A stretch of DNA of 34,661 nucleotides from DYHD01 sp037445375 (GTDB taxonomy: Bacteria > Nitrospirota > Thermodesulfovibrionia > Thermodesulfovibrionales > Dissulfurispiraceae): contig JBBIKS010000022.1 of NCBI GenBank assembly GCA_037445375.1, positions 1 through 34,661 of the forward strand, read 5' to 3'. Below are positions 1-7,335 of this stretch, one piece after another (position 1 is the stretch's first letter; each line of letters opens with the position of its first letter). The notes beneath the pieces are model-generated. The model ran no database searches and had not been told where the DNA came from. It was given only the letters and a program-made list of their open reading frames with translations. A program made the translations under genes and the position numbers.

Positions 1-177
1 TTAAATTAGACAGTTTAGCAGTCTCTCTATAGGACATTATCATTTTGGCGTTACAACAGTAGAAATTCTTATCTGAAAAATATAGGTGTGACAACCATGC
101 CTGCTGTTTAAACCTGTTTACACAGAATGAAGACTTTTGTAAGAGCCTCATTAGAATAAATTATGTTAATATAAAAA

Positions 178-1026
178 ATGCAGAACGCCCCAGAACTATT
201 TTTAACCCTTTTATTTTTTACATTCCTGCTGTTAGTAATCCTTACTTCTATCATTGCAATATTAAGATTTATTAAAAAAAGAGAGAGAAAAACATCTCAG
301 GTTGAGATGGGGGCGCTGACAGATGCCTTTAAGACATTGGGCGGAGAGATAAATATTCTTAAAGAACAGATTGTCCTGAAAGATCAATTTGCCGCAATGG
401 GTGAAATATCTGCCGGTATCGCTCACCAGCTAAGAAATCCCATGGCAGTAATTGCCGGGTATAGTAAACTTCTTTTGAAAAGTCTTGATGAAAATGATGA
501 AAGAAGAGAAATGCTCACTGCGATTCTTAAAGAAGTTGATGAAATGAACCGCGTCATGGAGGAATTATTCAGGCTTTCAAGAAACGAACAGATTAATAGG
601 ACGGAATTGGACATCACAAACCTGGTAAAAAAGCTCATCAACACGATGACAGACATTAGAGAAAAGATATATTTTGAGGAACATGAAATTTTTACAATTA
701 GAGGCGATGAGACCCTTATATCTCAAGTAATAAAAAATCTTATTCAAAATGCAATTGATGCTGGCGGTGAGGCATGGATTGAACTAAAAAAAGGTTTATT
801 TTCGGAAAAAGAAGGCGTTTTTATTAATATTACCGATAAAGGCAATGGTATCTCAAAGGAGGATGTAACTAAACTTTTTAAGCCTTTTTATACAACAAAA
901 GTGCAGGGTATAGGGATAGGATTGACAATCGCACATAAAATAATAACGGCTCATGGCGGCAATATAAGTGTAGATTCTGAAGAGGGCAAAGGCAGCACAT
1001 TTAAAATCTTTTTGCCAAAATTCTAA
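178..1026 (+). CDS. Membrane-anchored sensor histidine kinase (NtrB-like)
   Basis: This 282-residue protein is the likely autophosphorylating partner of the NtrC-type regulator encoded 58 bases downstream. Residues 8-31 form one hydrophobic membrane segment followed by a basic stretch (KKRERK). A short linker leads to the HisKA dimerisation helix with the phospho-acceptor His83 in AHQLRNP (the usual form is AHEIRNP). The ATPase domain follows, with an N box (NLIQNAIDAGG), a G1 box (DKGNGI) and a G2 box (GIGIGLTIAHK). There is no periplasmic or PAS sensor domain, so the stimulus must come through the membrane segment, the linker or a partner protein. No clear Shine-Dalgarno precedes the ATG. 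The kinase assignment is secure; the signal is unknown. Confidence 0.93.
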   Translation: MQNAPELFLTLLFFTFLLLVILTSIIAILRFIKKRERKTSQVEMGALTDAFKTLGGEINILKEQIVLKDQFAAMGEISAGIAHQLRNPMAVIAGYSKLLLKSLDENDERREMLTAILKEVDEMNRVMEELFRLSRNEQINRTELDITNLVKKLINTMTDIREKIYFEEHEIFTIRGDETLISQVIKNLIQNAIDAGGEAWIELKKGLFSEKEGVFINITDKGNGISKEDVTKLFKPFYTTKVQGIGIGLTIAHKIITAHGGNISVDSEEGKGSTFKIFLPKF

Positions 1027-1084
1027 AATTTAGTATAAGCCTTCTCTGTGTGCAATGATTGAAGGATTATACACAATATTACCG

Positions 1085-2440
1085 ATGCATAATATTCTGA
1101 TAATTGAAGATAAAAAAAGTTTGGCGGAGATGCTCCAAAAAGCTCTCCAGTCCGAGGGCTTTAGCGTCAGGTGCGCTGCCTCTATTCGCAGTGGAATGGA
1201 AATACTCTCGGCTGGCGGGATAGATGCTGTTGTAGCGGATTTAAGACTGCCAGATGGGGAAGGAACCGAGATAATTAAACCAGCAAAACAGAGTTACCCT
1301 TTTATGCCATTAATTATTATGACTGCTCATGGAAGCATCGAGATCGCAGTGAGGGCAGTTAAAGAGGGCGCTTATGACTTTATTACCAAACCATTCGACC
1401 CCGATCATTTAATATTGCTCCTTAAGAGAGCTTTATCTGAACGAGCTGCAAGCAGGGAAAACATCATCATCAAAAAAGAATTTTCAGATTTTTTCAGGTT
1501 GCCAGATGTGGTAGGAGTGAGTTCGGAATGGCTGAGTATAATGGAAAAGGTCAGAAGGGTGGCGACTTTAAAGACGACAGTCTTAATTTTAGGAGAGAGC
1601 GGGACCGGAAAGGAACTCCTTGCAAGAACAATTTATCACCTGAGCCAGAGGAATAACAACCCTTTTATCGCTGTAAACTGCGCAGCGGTGCCCAAGGATT
1701 TAATAGAAAATGAGATATTTGGACACGAAAAAGGCGCTTTTACCGGAGCTCATGAAGTTAAACACGGGAAGTTTGAACTCGCTGATAAAGGCACGTTATT
1801 TCTGGATGAAATAGGAGATATGTCTCTTACGCTTCAATCTAAGCTTTTAAGGGTTCTTCAGGAAAGTGAATTTGAAAGAGTGGGCGGCACAAAAAACATC
1901 AAGGTTGATGTTAGAGTTATCGCCGCAAGCAATAAAGATCTTCAGAAGGAAACAGAAAAAGGAAATTTCAGGGATGACCTCTTTTACAGGTTGAATGTTT
2001 TTCCAATTATTATACCGCCTTTAAGAGAAAGAACCGAGGATATTATTCCGCTTGCAAGGCATTTTTTATCGTATTTCTGTAAGGAGATTAACAAAGGAGC
2101 AATTGATCTTACGCGTGAGACAGAAAGAATTCTTTCTAATAATGAGTGGAAAGGCAATGTCAGAGAATTAAGAAATGTCATTGAGAGGGCGGTAATATTG
2201 TGTGATAGTTCACATATTTTGCCTGAACATATAAATCTCGCAGATGAGAGATTAAGTGATAGGGTCCAATGCGGTGCGACATTGCATGAGGTTGTGGAAT
2301 CAACTGTAAGGTCTGTTGAGAAAACAAAAATACAAAAAGTCCTGACACAAACAAGAGGCAATAAGACAAAGGCAGCAGAGCTGCTTAAAATAAGCTATAA
2401 GACGCTTTTGACAAAGATTAAGGAATATAACATTGATTGA
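1085..2440 (+). CDS. Sigma-54-dependent response regulator, NtrC family
   Basis: A three-domain NtrC-type activator of about 451 residues. The receiver domain begins MHNILIIEDKK with the predicted phospho-acceptor Asp52 (VVADLRLP). The AAA+ domain has Walker A GESGTGKE, the sigma-54 contact loop GAFTGA and Walker B FLDEIGD. The C-terminus carries a Fis-type helix-turn-helix (GNKTKAAELLKISYKTLL). I chose the ATG at 1085 because the receiver fold starts there; an in-frame ATG at 1055 would add ten residues unlike the family, and neither start has a strong ribosome site. It is presumably phosphorylated by the kinase just upstream. The stop codon lies inside a TGAT tetranucleotide repeat. The target genes cannot be read from the sequence. 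Confidence 0.93.
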   Translation: MHNILIIEDKKSLAEMLQKALQSEGFSVRCAASIRSGMEILSAGGIDAVVADLRLPDGEGTEIIKPAKQSYPFMPLIIMTAHGSIEIAVRAVKEGAYDFITKPFDPDHLILLLKRALSERAASRENIIIKKEFSDFFRLPDVVGVSSEWLSIMEKVRRVATLKTTVLILGESGTGKELLARTIYHLSQRNNNPFIAVNCAAVPKDLIENEIFGHEKGAFTGAHEVKHGKFELADKGTLFLDEIGDMSLTLQSKLLRVLQESEFERVGGTKNIKVDVRVIAASNKDLQKETEKGNFRDDLFYRLNVFPIIIPPLRERTEDIIPLARHFLSYFCKEINKGAIDLTRETERILSNNEWKGNVRELRNVIERAVILCDSSHILPEHINLADERLSDRVQCGATLHEVVESTVRSVEKTKIQKVLTQTRGNKTKAAELLKISYKTLLTKIKEYNID

Positions 2441-2511
2441 TTGATTGATAATAATTTCATATCTTTACTTTTTTTGCTCTATTATGATACAAAAAAAGCC
2501 ATAAATTATTC

Positions 2512-2670
2512 AGTGTCTGTTTGAAAAGTCTGGTTTCAGCTTAAATCCTTCCATTCCAGCAGTCCTTTGGTCGGGAATCCGGGATTCTTCAAAAGACACT
2601 GGATGCCAGATTAACAAACTTTGGTCATTATGACATAACAACAAGATAGAAAAAACAAAATAACCGTAAT
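2512..2670. repeat. Degenerate copy of a MITE-like repeat (same family as 11448-11743)
   Basis: This stretch aligns by eye with the element at 11448-11743. Both begin GTGTCTGTTT, share TCAGCTTAAATCC, CGGGAATCC and AAGACACTGGATGCC, and later share GATAGAAAAAACAAAAT. The right terminal repeat is missing here, so it looks like a decayed or truncated copy. It has no coding content and lies between the regulator gene and the transporter. Confidence 0.7.
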
Positions 2671-2769
2671 ACACAAAAATCTGATTACGAATTAATCGTT
2701 GAGAATCCTTATGAGAATGATAACTCTAATAGAAAATTCCTAAAAAGTAATTACATGGTTAAAATTTCT

Positions 2770-2909
2770 ATCCAAATTGAGCAATTCTTTGATGTCATTC
2801 CGGACGTTAGCGAGGAATCGTGTCTGCTTGCTCTAAAGATTTCTCACACTCTTCGGTGTTTGAAATGAGAGTATTTTAGGGTATTGTTATAAAATAGCTC
2901 AATTTGGAT
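2770..2909. repeat. 140-bp element bounded by 13-bp inverted repeats
   Basis: The sequence ATCCAAATTGAGC at 2770-2782 is repeated as its exact reverse complement at 2897-2909. The interior starts with GTCATTCCGGACGTTAGCGAGGAATC, in pieces a common dispersed non-coding repeat type. The structure is that of a non-autonomous miniature transposable element or a large stem-loop. It lies just upstream of the transporter and may separate it from, or supply, its promoter. Confidence 0.55.
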
Positions 2910-2928
2910 TTTAGATAATATATGCAAA

Positions 2929-2943
2929 TGAGCCATTGGCTCA
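2929..2943. promoter_or_regulatory. Perfect 15-nt palindrome upstream of the YeeE-type gene
   Basis: TGAGCCATTGGCTCA is a perfect inverted repeat around a central T, ending 17 bases before the Shine-Dalgarno (2961-2965) of the transporter gene. It could be an operator for a dimeric regulator or a short leader hairpin. A similar TGAGCC...GCTCA hairpin lies upstream of moeA, near 17109-17123. Confidence 0.4.
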
Positions 2944-2972
2944 AATAAATTCTAAAAAAAGGAGGAAGTAAA

Positions 2973-4067
2973 ATGGAAGGAGTAACCCAAGCCAGTGTTA
3001 TGGTTATATTGAGCGGTCTGCTGGTCGGCGTGATGTTTGGTTTTGCTCTTCAGCGCGGCAGATATTGAATGAACACAGCATTTAGAGACGTGATCTTTAT
3101 AAATGATTTGACAATGTTCCGGTCTTGGTTGATAGCGCTTGGTATAGCTATAATTGGCTCTAATTTTATCGAGGATTTGGGGTTTCTGGGAGATGATGGG
3201 TTAAGAAGGCAGGTATTTTCACCTATTGCAGCAATGGTGGGAGGCTATCTGTTTGGTATCGGGATTGTGGTTGCAGGAGGCTGTGGAAGCGGGGTTTTAT
3301 ATAAGCAGGGTGAAGGTCAATTCGCAGCATTGGTGGCTACCTTTGGGTTTGCTACATCCCTTATAGCTACATTGCATGGACCTCTTAACCCTATAGCAAA
3401 GGCGATTAAAAGTTATAAAGTCTCTATAGGCTCAGGCGAGGATGCTATTACAACCCCTGCCTTATGGGACTTTTTTGGGCAGTCTATGACGACTAAATGG
3501 GCAGTTATAGCGGTTGTTATCGCTATAATTATACCTATTGTACTGAAGGGTAAACCATTTTCAGGCGGCGCTAAAAAGGGTTGGTCATGGTCTGTAGCAG
3601 GCGCAATAATCGGACTCCTTGTAATAGTTGCATGGTGGGCATCCTATTACTTCGGTGGGCAGGCAAGGGGCTTATCATTTTCAGGACCAACGGTGGACTT
3701 TTTGATGTTTGGTCTTGTCGGAAACAGTCAGGCGCCCTTTGATCCAATGTTTAGTCTTTTCGGTATTGGCGTTTTAACATGGAGCGCCCTATATGTTGTT
3801 GGAGTTCCTATCGGCGCCTACATGAGCGCAAAAGGTCTGAAAGAATTTAAATTAACAGCCCCCAAGCAGGCAGATGAACTCGTAAAGGTATTTCTGGGCG
3901 GGCTTGTAATGGGATTTGGCGCTATAGTAGCGGGCGGTTGAACGGTAGGCCATTCGCTGACAGGTATGTCAGCTTTATCTTTACAAAGCATTCTTGCTAC
4001 AATCTTTATTATATTAGGGAATTGGACGATGGCTTACTTTATGTTTATTAAGCCCATGCAAGATTGA
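2973..4067 (+). CDS. YeeE/YedE-family transporter with two in-frame UGA (probable selenocysteine) codons
   Basis: Read through two UGA codons (3066-3068 and 3939-3941), this frame gives one 364-residue, strongly hydrophobic protein of the YeeE/YedE (Sulf_transp) family, which imports thiosulfate or related sulfur species. The Shine-Dalgarno GGAGG at 2961-2965 selects the ATG at 2973; the ATG right after the first UGA has none. The family's three functional cysteines appear as U32 (QRGRY-U-MNTAFRD), Cys104 (AGGCGSG, TGT) and U323 (VAGG-U-TVGHSLTG). Their spacing matches the C22, C91 and C293 I recall for the structurally characterised thiosulfate transporter TsuA. Hairpins of SECIS type follow both UGAs. 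Sequence flanking each UGA remains family-like in the same frame, so decay is unlikely. TGA is a normal stop elsewhere in the window. A double-Sec transporter is the best reading; whether it carries sulfur or selenium species is unknown. Confidence 0.85.
3079..3105 (+). promoter_or_regulatory. Candidate bacterial SECIS hairpin for the first UGA (weak)
   Basis: CATTTA (3079-3084) pairs with TAAATG (3100-3105). After a G-A mismatch come three more pairs (A-U, G-U, A-U), closing a seven-base loop CGUGAUC at 3089-3095. The loop starts after 20 intervening bases from the UGA at 3066-3068 and has G at its second position, as bacterial SECIS elements tend to. The stem is AU-rich and imperfect, so the call leans on the coding context. 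Confidence 0.45.
3956..3973 (+). promoter_or_regulatory. Bacterial SECIS element for the second UGA
   Basis: GCTGACA (3956-3962) and TGTCAGC (3967-3973) form a perfect seven-pair stem with the tetraloop GGTA (3963-3966). Exactly 21 bases separate the UGA (3939-3941) from the loop. A stem topped by a small loop starting GG at this distance is the form recognised by SelB in bacteria. It lies within the coding sequence, which continues through it as SLTGMSA. Confidence 0.8.
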
Positions 4068-4108
4068 TTGAAATTAAGTTGCTTTTAATGGCTTTCTTAT
4101 AGCAGTCA

Positions 4109-4140
4109 AAAAGATCCTTAAAAGGGGATTTTAAATCTTT
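4109..4140 (+). terminator. Possible weak stem-loop after the transporter gene
   Basis: AAAGA...TTAAAA pairs with TTTTAA...TCTTT across the loop GGGGA, with a small internal bulge. It lies about 40 bases after the transporter stop codon and has no strong T tract. It may terminate transcription or simply be AT-rich structure. Confidence 0.3.
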
Positions 4141-4165
4141 AAAAGCAGATTGAATTTTAGAAAAA

Positions 4166-4220
4166 AGAGAATCACAAAATGACTCAAGTATAGAATCGCT
4201 CAATTTAGTAATGATTCTCT
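4166..4220. repeat. 9-bp inverted repeat in the leader of the small secreted protein
   Basis: AGAGAATCA at 4166-4174 is matched by its exact reverse complement TGATTCTCT at 4212-4220, with 37 bases between. The interior CGCTCAATT resembles sequences near 2781 and 11129, so this may be a fragment of a dispersed element rather than a regulator site. Confidence 0.35.
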
Positions 4221-4324
4221 AATTGTTAAAAAATGGTTTTTGGTTATATAATAAATATGGGGCATGAAAGTTGCTCCTATTCATTATGAAATAATTCTAT
4301 CATGGAAAGGAGGTGAAGAAAAGA

Positions 4325-4621
4325 ATGAAGATTAAATCAATAATTGCTCTTGCAATAGCAATTATTTTTACCTTTGGCGTAGCTACAATGGGTTTAGCTG
4401 CTGCGGCAGAGGTAAAAGGCGCTATAACAAAGATCTACGGCAAAAAGGTTACCGTAAAGGATGACAAAGGCAAAGAAACAACAGTCGAGGTTAAGGAAGT
4501 AAAGGATATTAAAGTCGGCGATAAGGTCACCATTAAAGACGGTGTAGTAGTAAAGGACGCAGTAAAGAAGGAAGAGCCCAAGAAAGACGCACCAAAGAAA
4601 AAGAAACCTGAAGGCTGTTAA
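4325..4621 (+). CDS. Small exported lysine-rich protein of unknown function
   Basis: A 98-residue protein with a cleavable-looking signal peptide: a basic start (MKIK), a hydrophobic core through GVATMGLAAAA, and small residues before EVKG. The mature part has a short beta-rich unit (GAITKIYGKKVTVKDDKG, then VGDKVTIKDGVVV) and a Lys/Pro-rich tail (KKEEPKKDAPKKKK). The ATG at 4325 follows the near-ideal Shine-Dalgarno AAAGGAGGTG (4306-4315); an in-frame GTG at 4313 lies inside that site and is unlikely. The protein at 10457-10966 has the same plan, with a signal peptide, a V-x-VGDKVT unit and Lys-rich tracts, so the two are probably paralogues. The function is unknown; periplasmic location is inferred from the signal peptide. 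Confidence 0.8.
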   Translation: MKIKSIIALAIAIIFTFGVATMGLAAAAEVKGAITKIYGKKVTVKDDKGKETTVEVKEVKDIKVGDKVTIKDGVVVKDAVKKEEPKKDAPKKKKPEGC

Positions 4622-4641
4622 TTTCTCTTGCTGTTTAACAA

Positions 4642-4680
4642 ATAAAAAGGGGGGTAAAACATTTTCACCCCCCTTTTTAT
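4642..4680. terminator. Strong bidirectional terminator
   Basis: ATAAAAAGGGGGGT (4642-4655) pairs perfectly with ACCCCCCTTTTTAT (4667-4680) around an 11-base loop. The flanking A and T tracts give a U run on either strand. It separates the converging small exported protein gene and hom. Confidence 0.92.
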
Positions 4681-4688
4681 TTTAGATT

Positions 4689-6002
4689 TTATTCTTCTTT
4701 GCCTTCTACCCTTATAAACAGTGTCTTATCAGATACAACAGGCAAGTTGTCTATTTCTTTAACTGCCTGAAGCACATCTCTTTCTGTTGCCATATGCGTC
4801 AAAACTACAAGGGGGACTGCACCGCCTATTCTTCTGCCCTTCTGTATTACTGACGCAATGCTTATATCATAACTGCCCAAGATGCCAGAGATTTTTGAGA
4901 GAACGCTGGGCTTATCGAGAGCTGAGAATCTAAAGTAATACTTGCTCTGAATGTCTTGGATGTCTCTTATTTTGACTTTTTGGCTCATTAGTTCAGGCTT
5001 CTTGTTCGTAATTTCTTGCATCTGCCCACTAATTATCTTCCTGCCGATATCAACTATGTCAGAAACTACAGCACTGCCAGTTGGCATATCACCTGCTCCC
5101 CTTCCATAATAGAGCGTTGAACCCACAGCATCGCCTTCTACATAAATAGCATTGAAAACGCCGTCAACCTTAGAAATAATATACTCATTCGGCACCATTG
5201 TAGGATGAACCCTCATCTCTATCTCATTATTGACAGCCTTCAGTATTGCAAGAAGCTTTATCTTATATCCAAGCTCTATGGCAAATTCAATATCCTGAGC
5301 GGTAATTTTTGTAATTCCTTCCTTATAAACATCATTGAACAAAAAAGGAATTCCATATGAGAGAGATGCAAGGATTGTAAGTTTGTGAGCAGTATCAATC
5401 CCTTCTATATCAAATGTAGGGTCAGCCTCTGCATACCCCAGCCTTTGGGCTTCTTTAAGTGCATCTGAGAAATCAACCTTTTCGTCGGTCATTTTTGTAA
5501 GTATATAATTGGATGTGCCATTGATAATTCCATATATAGCAATGATATTATTGGCAATTAGCCCTTCTCCCAGCACTTTTATTATGGGTATCCCACCTGC
5601 AACAGATGCTTCAAATCCAATGTTAACTCCGTTGTCTTCTGCTTCAGACAATATTTCATTCCCCTCTGTTGCAATGAGAGCCTTATTAGCAGTTATAACA
5701 TGTTTTTTATTCCTGATTGCTTTAATAATAAAATCCTTGGCAGGATGTATTCCGCCCATTAATTCAACAACGATGTCAATTTCAGGGTTATTTAAAACTT
5801 CATTGGCATCGGCTGTAAGTACCCCTTCAGGGATCTTTATCCCTCTGTCCCTTACAATATCCAGATCTGCTAATTTTCTGAGATTAAACCCTATGCCGGT
5901 CCTGTCTTTGAGCAGATGCCTATTTTGAAGCAGTATCTTTGCAGTTCCAGACCCAACAGTCCCAAACCCTATTATTCCGACATTAATTTCACTCTTGATC
6001 AT
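4689..6002 (-). CDS. hom: Homoserine dehydrogenase
   Basis: This 437-residue enzyme reduces aspartate semialdehyde to homoserine with NAD(P)H, at the branch point to threonine and methionine. The N-terminal dinucleotide-binding motif is IIGFGTVGSGTAK. The catalytic core has the typical HVITANKALIA, FEASVAGGIPIIK and EADPTFDIEGIDTAHKL segments. The last 90 residues form an ACT domain (RFSALDKPSVLSKISGILGSYDISIASV), the usual site of feedback control. Length and domain order match the standard monofunctional enzyme. The ATG follows a GAGGG ribosome site and lies 12 bases after the aminotransferase stop, so the two genes form an operon. Terminated by the hairpin at 4642-4680. Confidence 0.97.
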   Translation of the reverse strand: MIKSEINVGIIGFGTVGSGTAKILLQNRHLLKDRTGIGFNLRKLADLDIVRDRGIKIPEGVLTADANEVLNNPEIDIVVELMGGIHPAKDFIIKAIRNKKHVITANKALIATEGNEILSEAEDNGVNIGFEASVAGGIPIIKVLGEGLIANNIIAIYGIINGTSNYILTKMTDEKVDFSDALKEAQRLGYAEADPTFDIEGIDTAHKLTILASLSYGIPFLFNDVYKEGITKITAQDIEFAIELGYKIKLLAILKAVNNEIEMRVHPTMVPNEYIISKVDGVFNAIYVEGDAVGSTLYYGRGAGDMPTGSAVVSDIVDIGRKIISGQMQEITNKKPELMSQKVKIRDIQDIQSKYYFRFSALDKPSVLSKISGILGSYDISIASVIQKGRRIGGAVPLVVLTHMATERDVLQAVKEIDNLPVVSDKTLFIRVEGKEE

Positions 6003-6014
6003 CGTTCCCTCGCA

Positions 6015-7196
6015 TTATTTATTTATATTTATAGCCTTTTTGATGCCTTTTACAGCTTGCTTAATCCTGTGTTCATTCTCAACAAGGGCGAACCTGACAT
6101 ATTCATCTCCGCCTTCCCCAAAACCGATACCGGGGGATACAGCAACTCCTGCCTCAGCAATCAGATATTTACAGAATTCAAGCGAACCCATCTTCTTAAA
6201 CCTTTCTGGAATCTCTGCCCATACAAACATTGTTGCTTTTGGCGGTTCAATCTGCCAGCCGGCTTTATTAAGCCCCTTTATCAGAACATTTCTACGTGAT
6301 TGATAAATCTCTCTAAATTCCTGAACACAATCCTGAGGTCCTCTAAGTGCAACTATGGCAGCAATCTGAATAGGCTGAAACATCCCATAATCTAAATAGC
6401 TCTTTATTTTTACAAGAGCGCCTACAATATCCTTATTGCCTACACAAAAGCCGACTCTCCATCCAGCCATTGAATAGCTTTTTGTTAAGGAAAAGAATTC
6501 TGCACCTATGTCCTTTGCTCCGGGCGTCTCGAGAAAGCTCGGCGCCTTATATCCGTCAAAAACAAGATCTGCGTATGCAAAATCATGCAGAACGATAATG
6601 TTATTTTCTTTCGCAAAATCAACAACCTTCTTAAAAAAATCTAAACCGTCAACAACCAGTGTTGTAGGATTATGAGGGAAATTTATAATCAACATCTTAG
6701 GTCTTGGCCAAGTCTTTTTAAAGGTCTTCTCCATTTCAGCAAAAAAGTCTATGTCCTTTCCAATAGGAACGCTCGTCACCTCGCCGCCGGCAATTATTAC
6801 GCTGTATGGATGTATCGGATATGCAGGAGTCGGTGTCATAACCACATCGCCGGGTTGGATTGTTGCTAATGCGAGATGAGATAAGCCCTCTTTAGAGCCT
6901 ATCGTAGCAACCGCTTCTGACTCAGGGTCTAACTCAACATTGAATCTCCTCTTATACCATTCACATATCGCCATCCGCAAATGCGTTATCCCCTTAGAGG
7001 CTGAATATCTATGATTTCTCGGATTCTTGGCTGCCTCGCATAATTTATCAATTACATGCTTTGGGGCGGGCATGTCGGGGTTACCCATTCCAAGATCTAT
7101 AATATCCTTCCCTCTTCTTCTATATTCCATTTTAAGGTTATTAACTATTGCAAAAACATATGGAGGGAGCCTCTTTATTCTGTTAAACTCAAACAT
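6015..7196 (-). CDS. alaC: Class I/II PLP aminotransferase, AlaC-like
   Basis: A 393-residue fold-type I aminotransferase. Lys239 in FSLTKSYSMAGWRVGF is the predicted PLP Schiff-base lysine; NFPHNPTT and HDFAYADLVFDG are cofactor-pocket motifs. Overall it resembles AlaC-type glutamate-pyruvate transaminases, with MGNPDMP, HRYSASKGI and a conserved DYGMFQPIQIAA; related family members act as LL-diaminopimelate or aspartate aminotransferases. The ATG at 7196 has an excellent AAGGAGG site seven bases upstream; an upstream TTG in frame at 7217 would place that site inside the gene. It is the first gene of an operon with hom, which suggests a role in aspartate-family or alanine synthesis. The family is certain, the exact substrate less so. 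Confidence 0.85.
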   Translation of the reverse strand: MFEFNRIKRLPPYVFAIVNNLKMEYRRRGKDIIDLGMGNPDMPAPKHVIDKLCEAAKNPRNHRYSASKGITHLRMAICEWYKRRFNVELDPESEAVATIGSKEGLSHLALATIQPGDVVMTPTPAYPIHPYSVIIAGGEVTSVPIGKDIDFFAEMEKTFKKTWPRPKMLIINFPHNPTTLVVDGLDFFKKVVDFAKENNIIVLHDFAYADLVFDGYKAPSFLETPGAKDIGAEFFSLTKSYSMAGWRVGFCVGNKDIVGALVKIKSYLDYGMFQPIQIAAIVALRGPQDCVQEFREIYQSRRNVLIKGLNKAGWQIEPPKATMFVWAEIPERFKKMGSLEFCKYLIAEAGVAVSPGIGFGEGGDEYVRFALVENEHRIKQAVKGIKKAININK

Positions 7197-7315
7197 TTTT
7201 AGTGCCTCCTTGGGCAAGATTTATTGAAAATTATAACATTTTTATTGATTTATCAACTAAACTATCATGCACTATGCATGAAAAAGCAGGACAAGAATGT
7301 CCCGGCTATCAATAA

Positions 7316-7335
7316 GCGGGGGATTCTAACCCCGC
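7316..7335. terminator. GC-rich hairpin overlapping the lipA stop codon
   Basis: GCGGGG (7316-7321) pairs with CCCCGC (7330-7335), with the lipA stop in the loop. On the minus strand TTATT follows; on the plus strand ATTTTT follows. It is probably the lipA terminator. A second small hairpin (GGACA/TGTCC) lies just beyond, near 7289-7302. Confidence 0.55.

Noticed and set aside
3069..3941. Transporter annotated as a 290-residue protein starting at the ATG after the first UGA
   Set aside because: That ATG has no ribosome site, the N-terminal helix with conserved QRGRY lies upstream in frame behind GGAGG, and the final conserved motif and helix lie beyond the second UGA.
2973..4067. Pseudogene with two nonsense mutations
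   Set aside because: Both stops are UGA, both fall exactly on conserved cysteines, the rest of the frame is intact, and SECIS-like hairpins follow. Random decay would not give this pattern.
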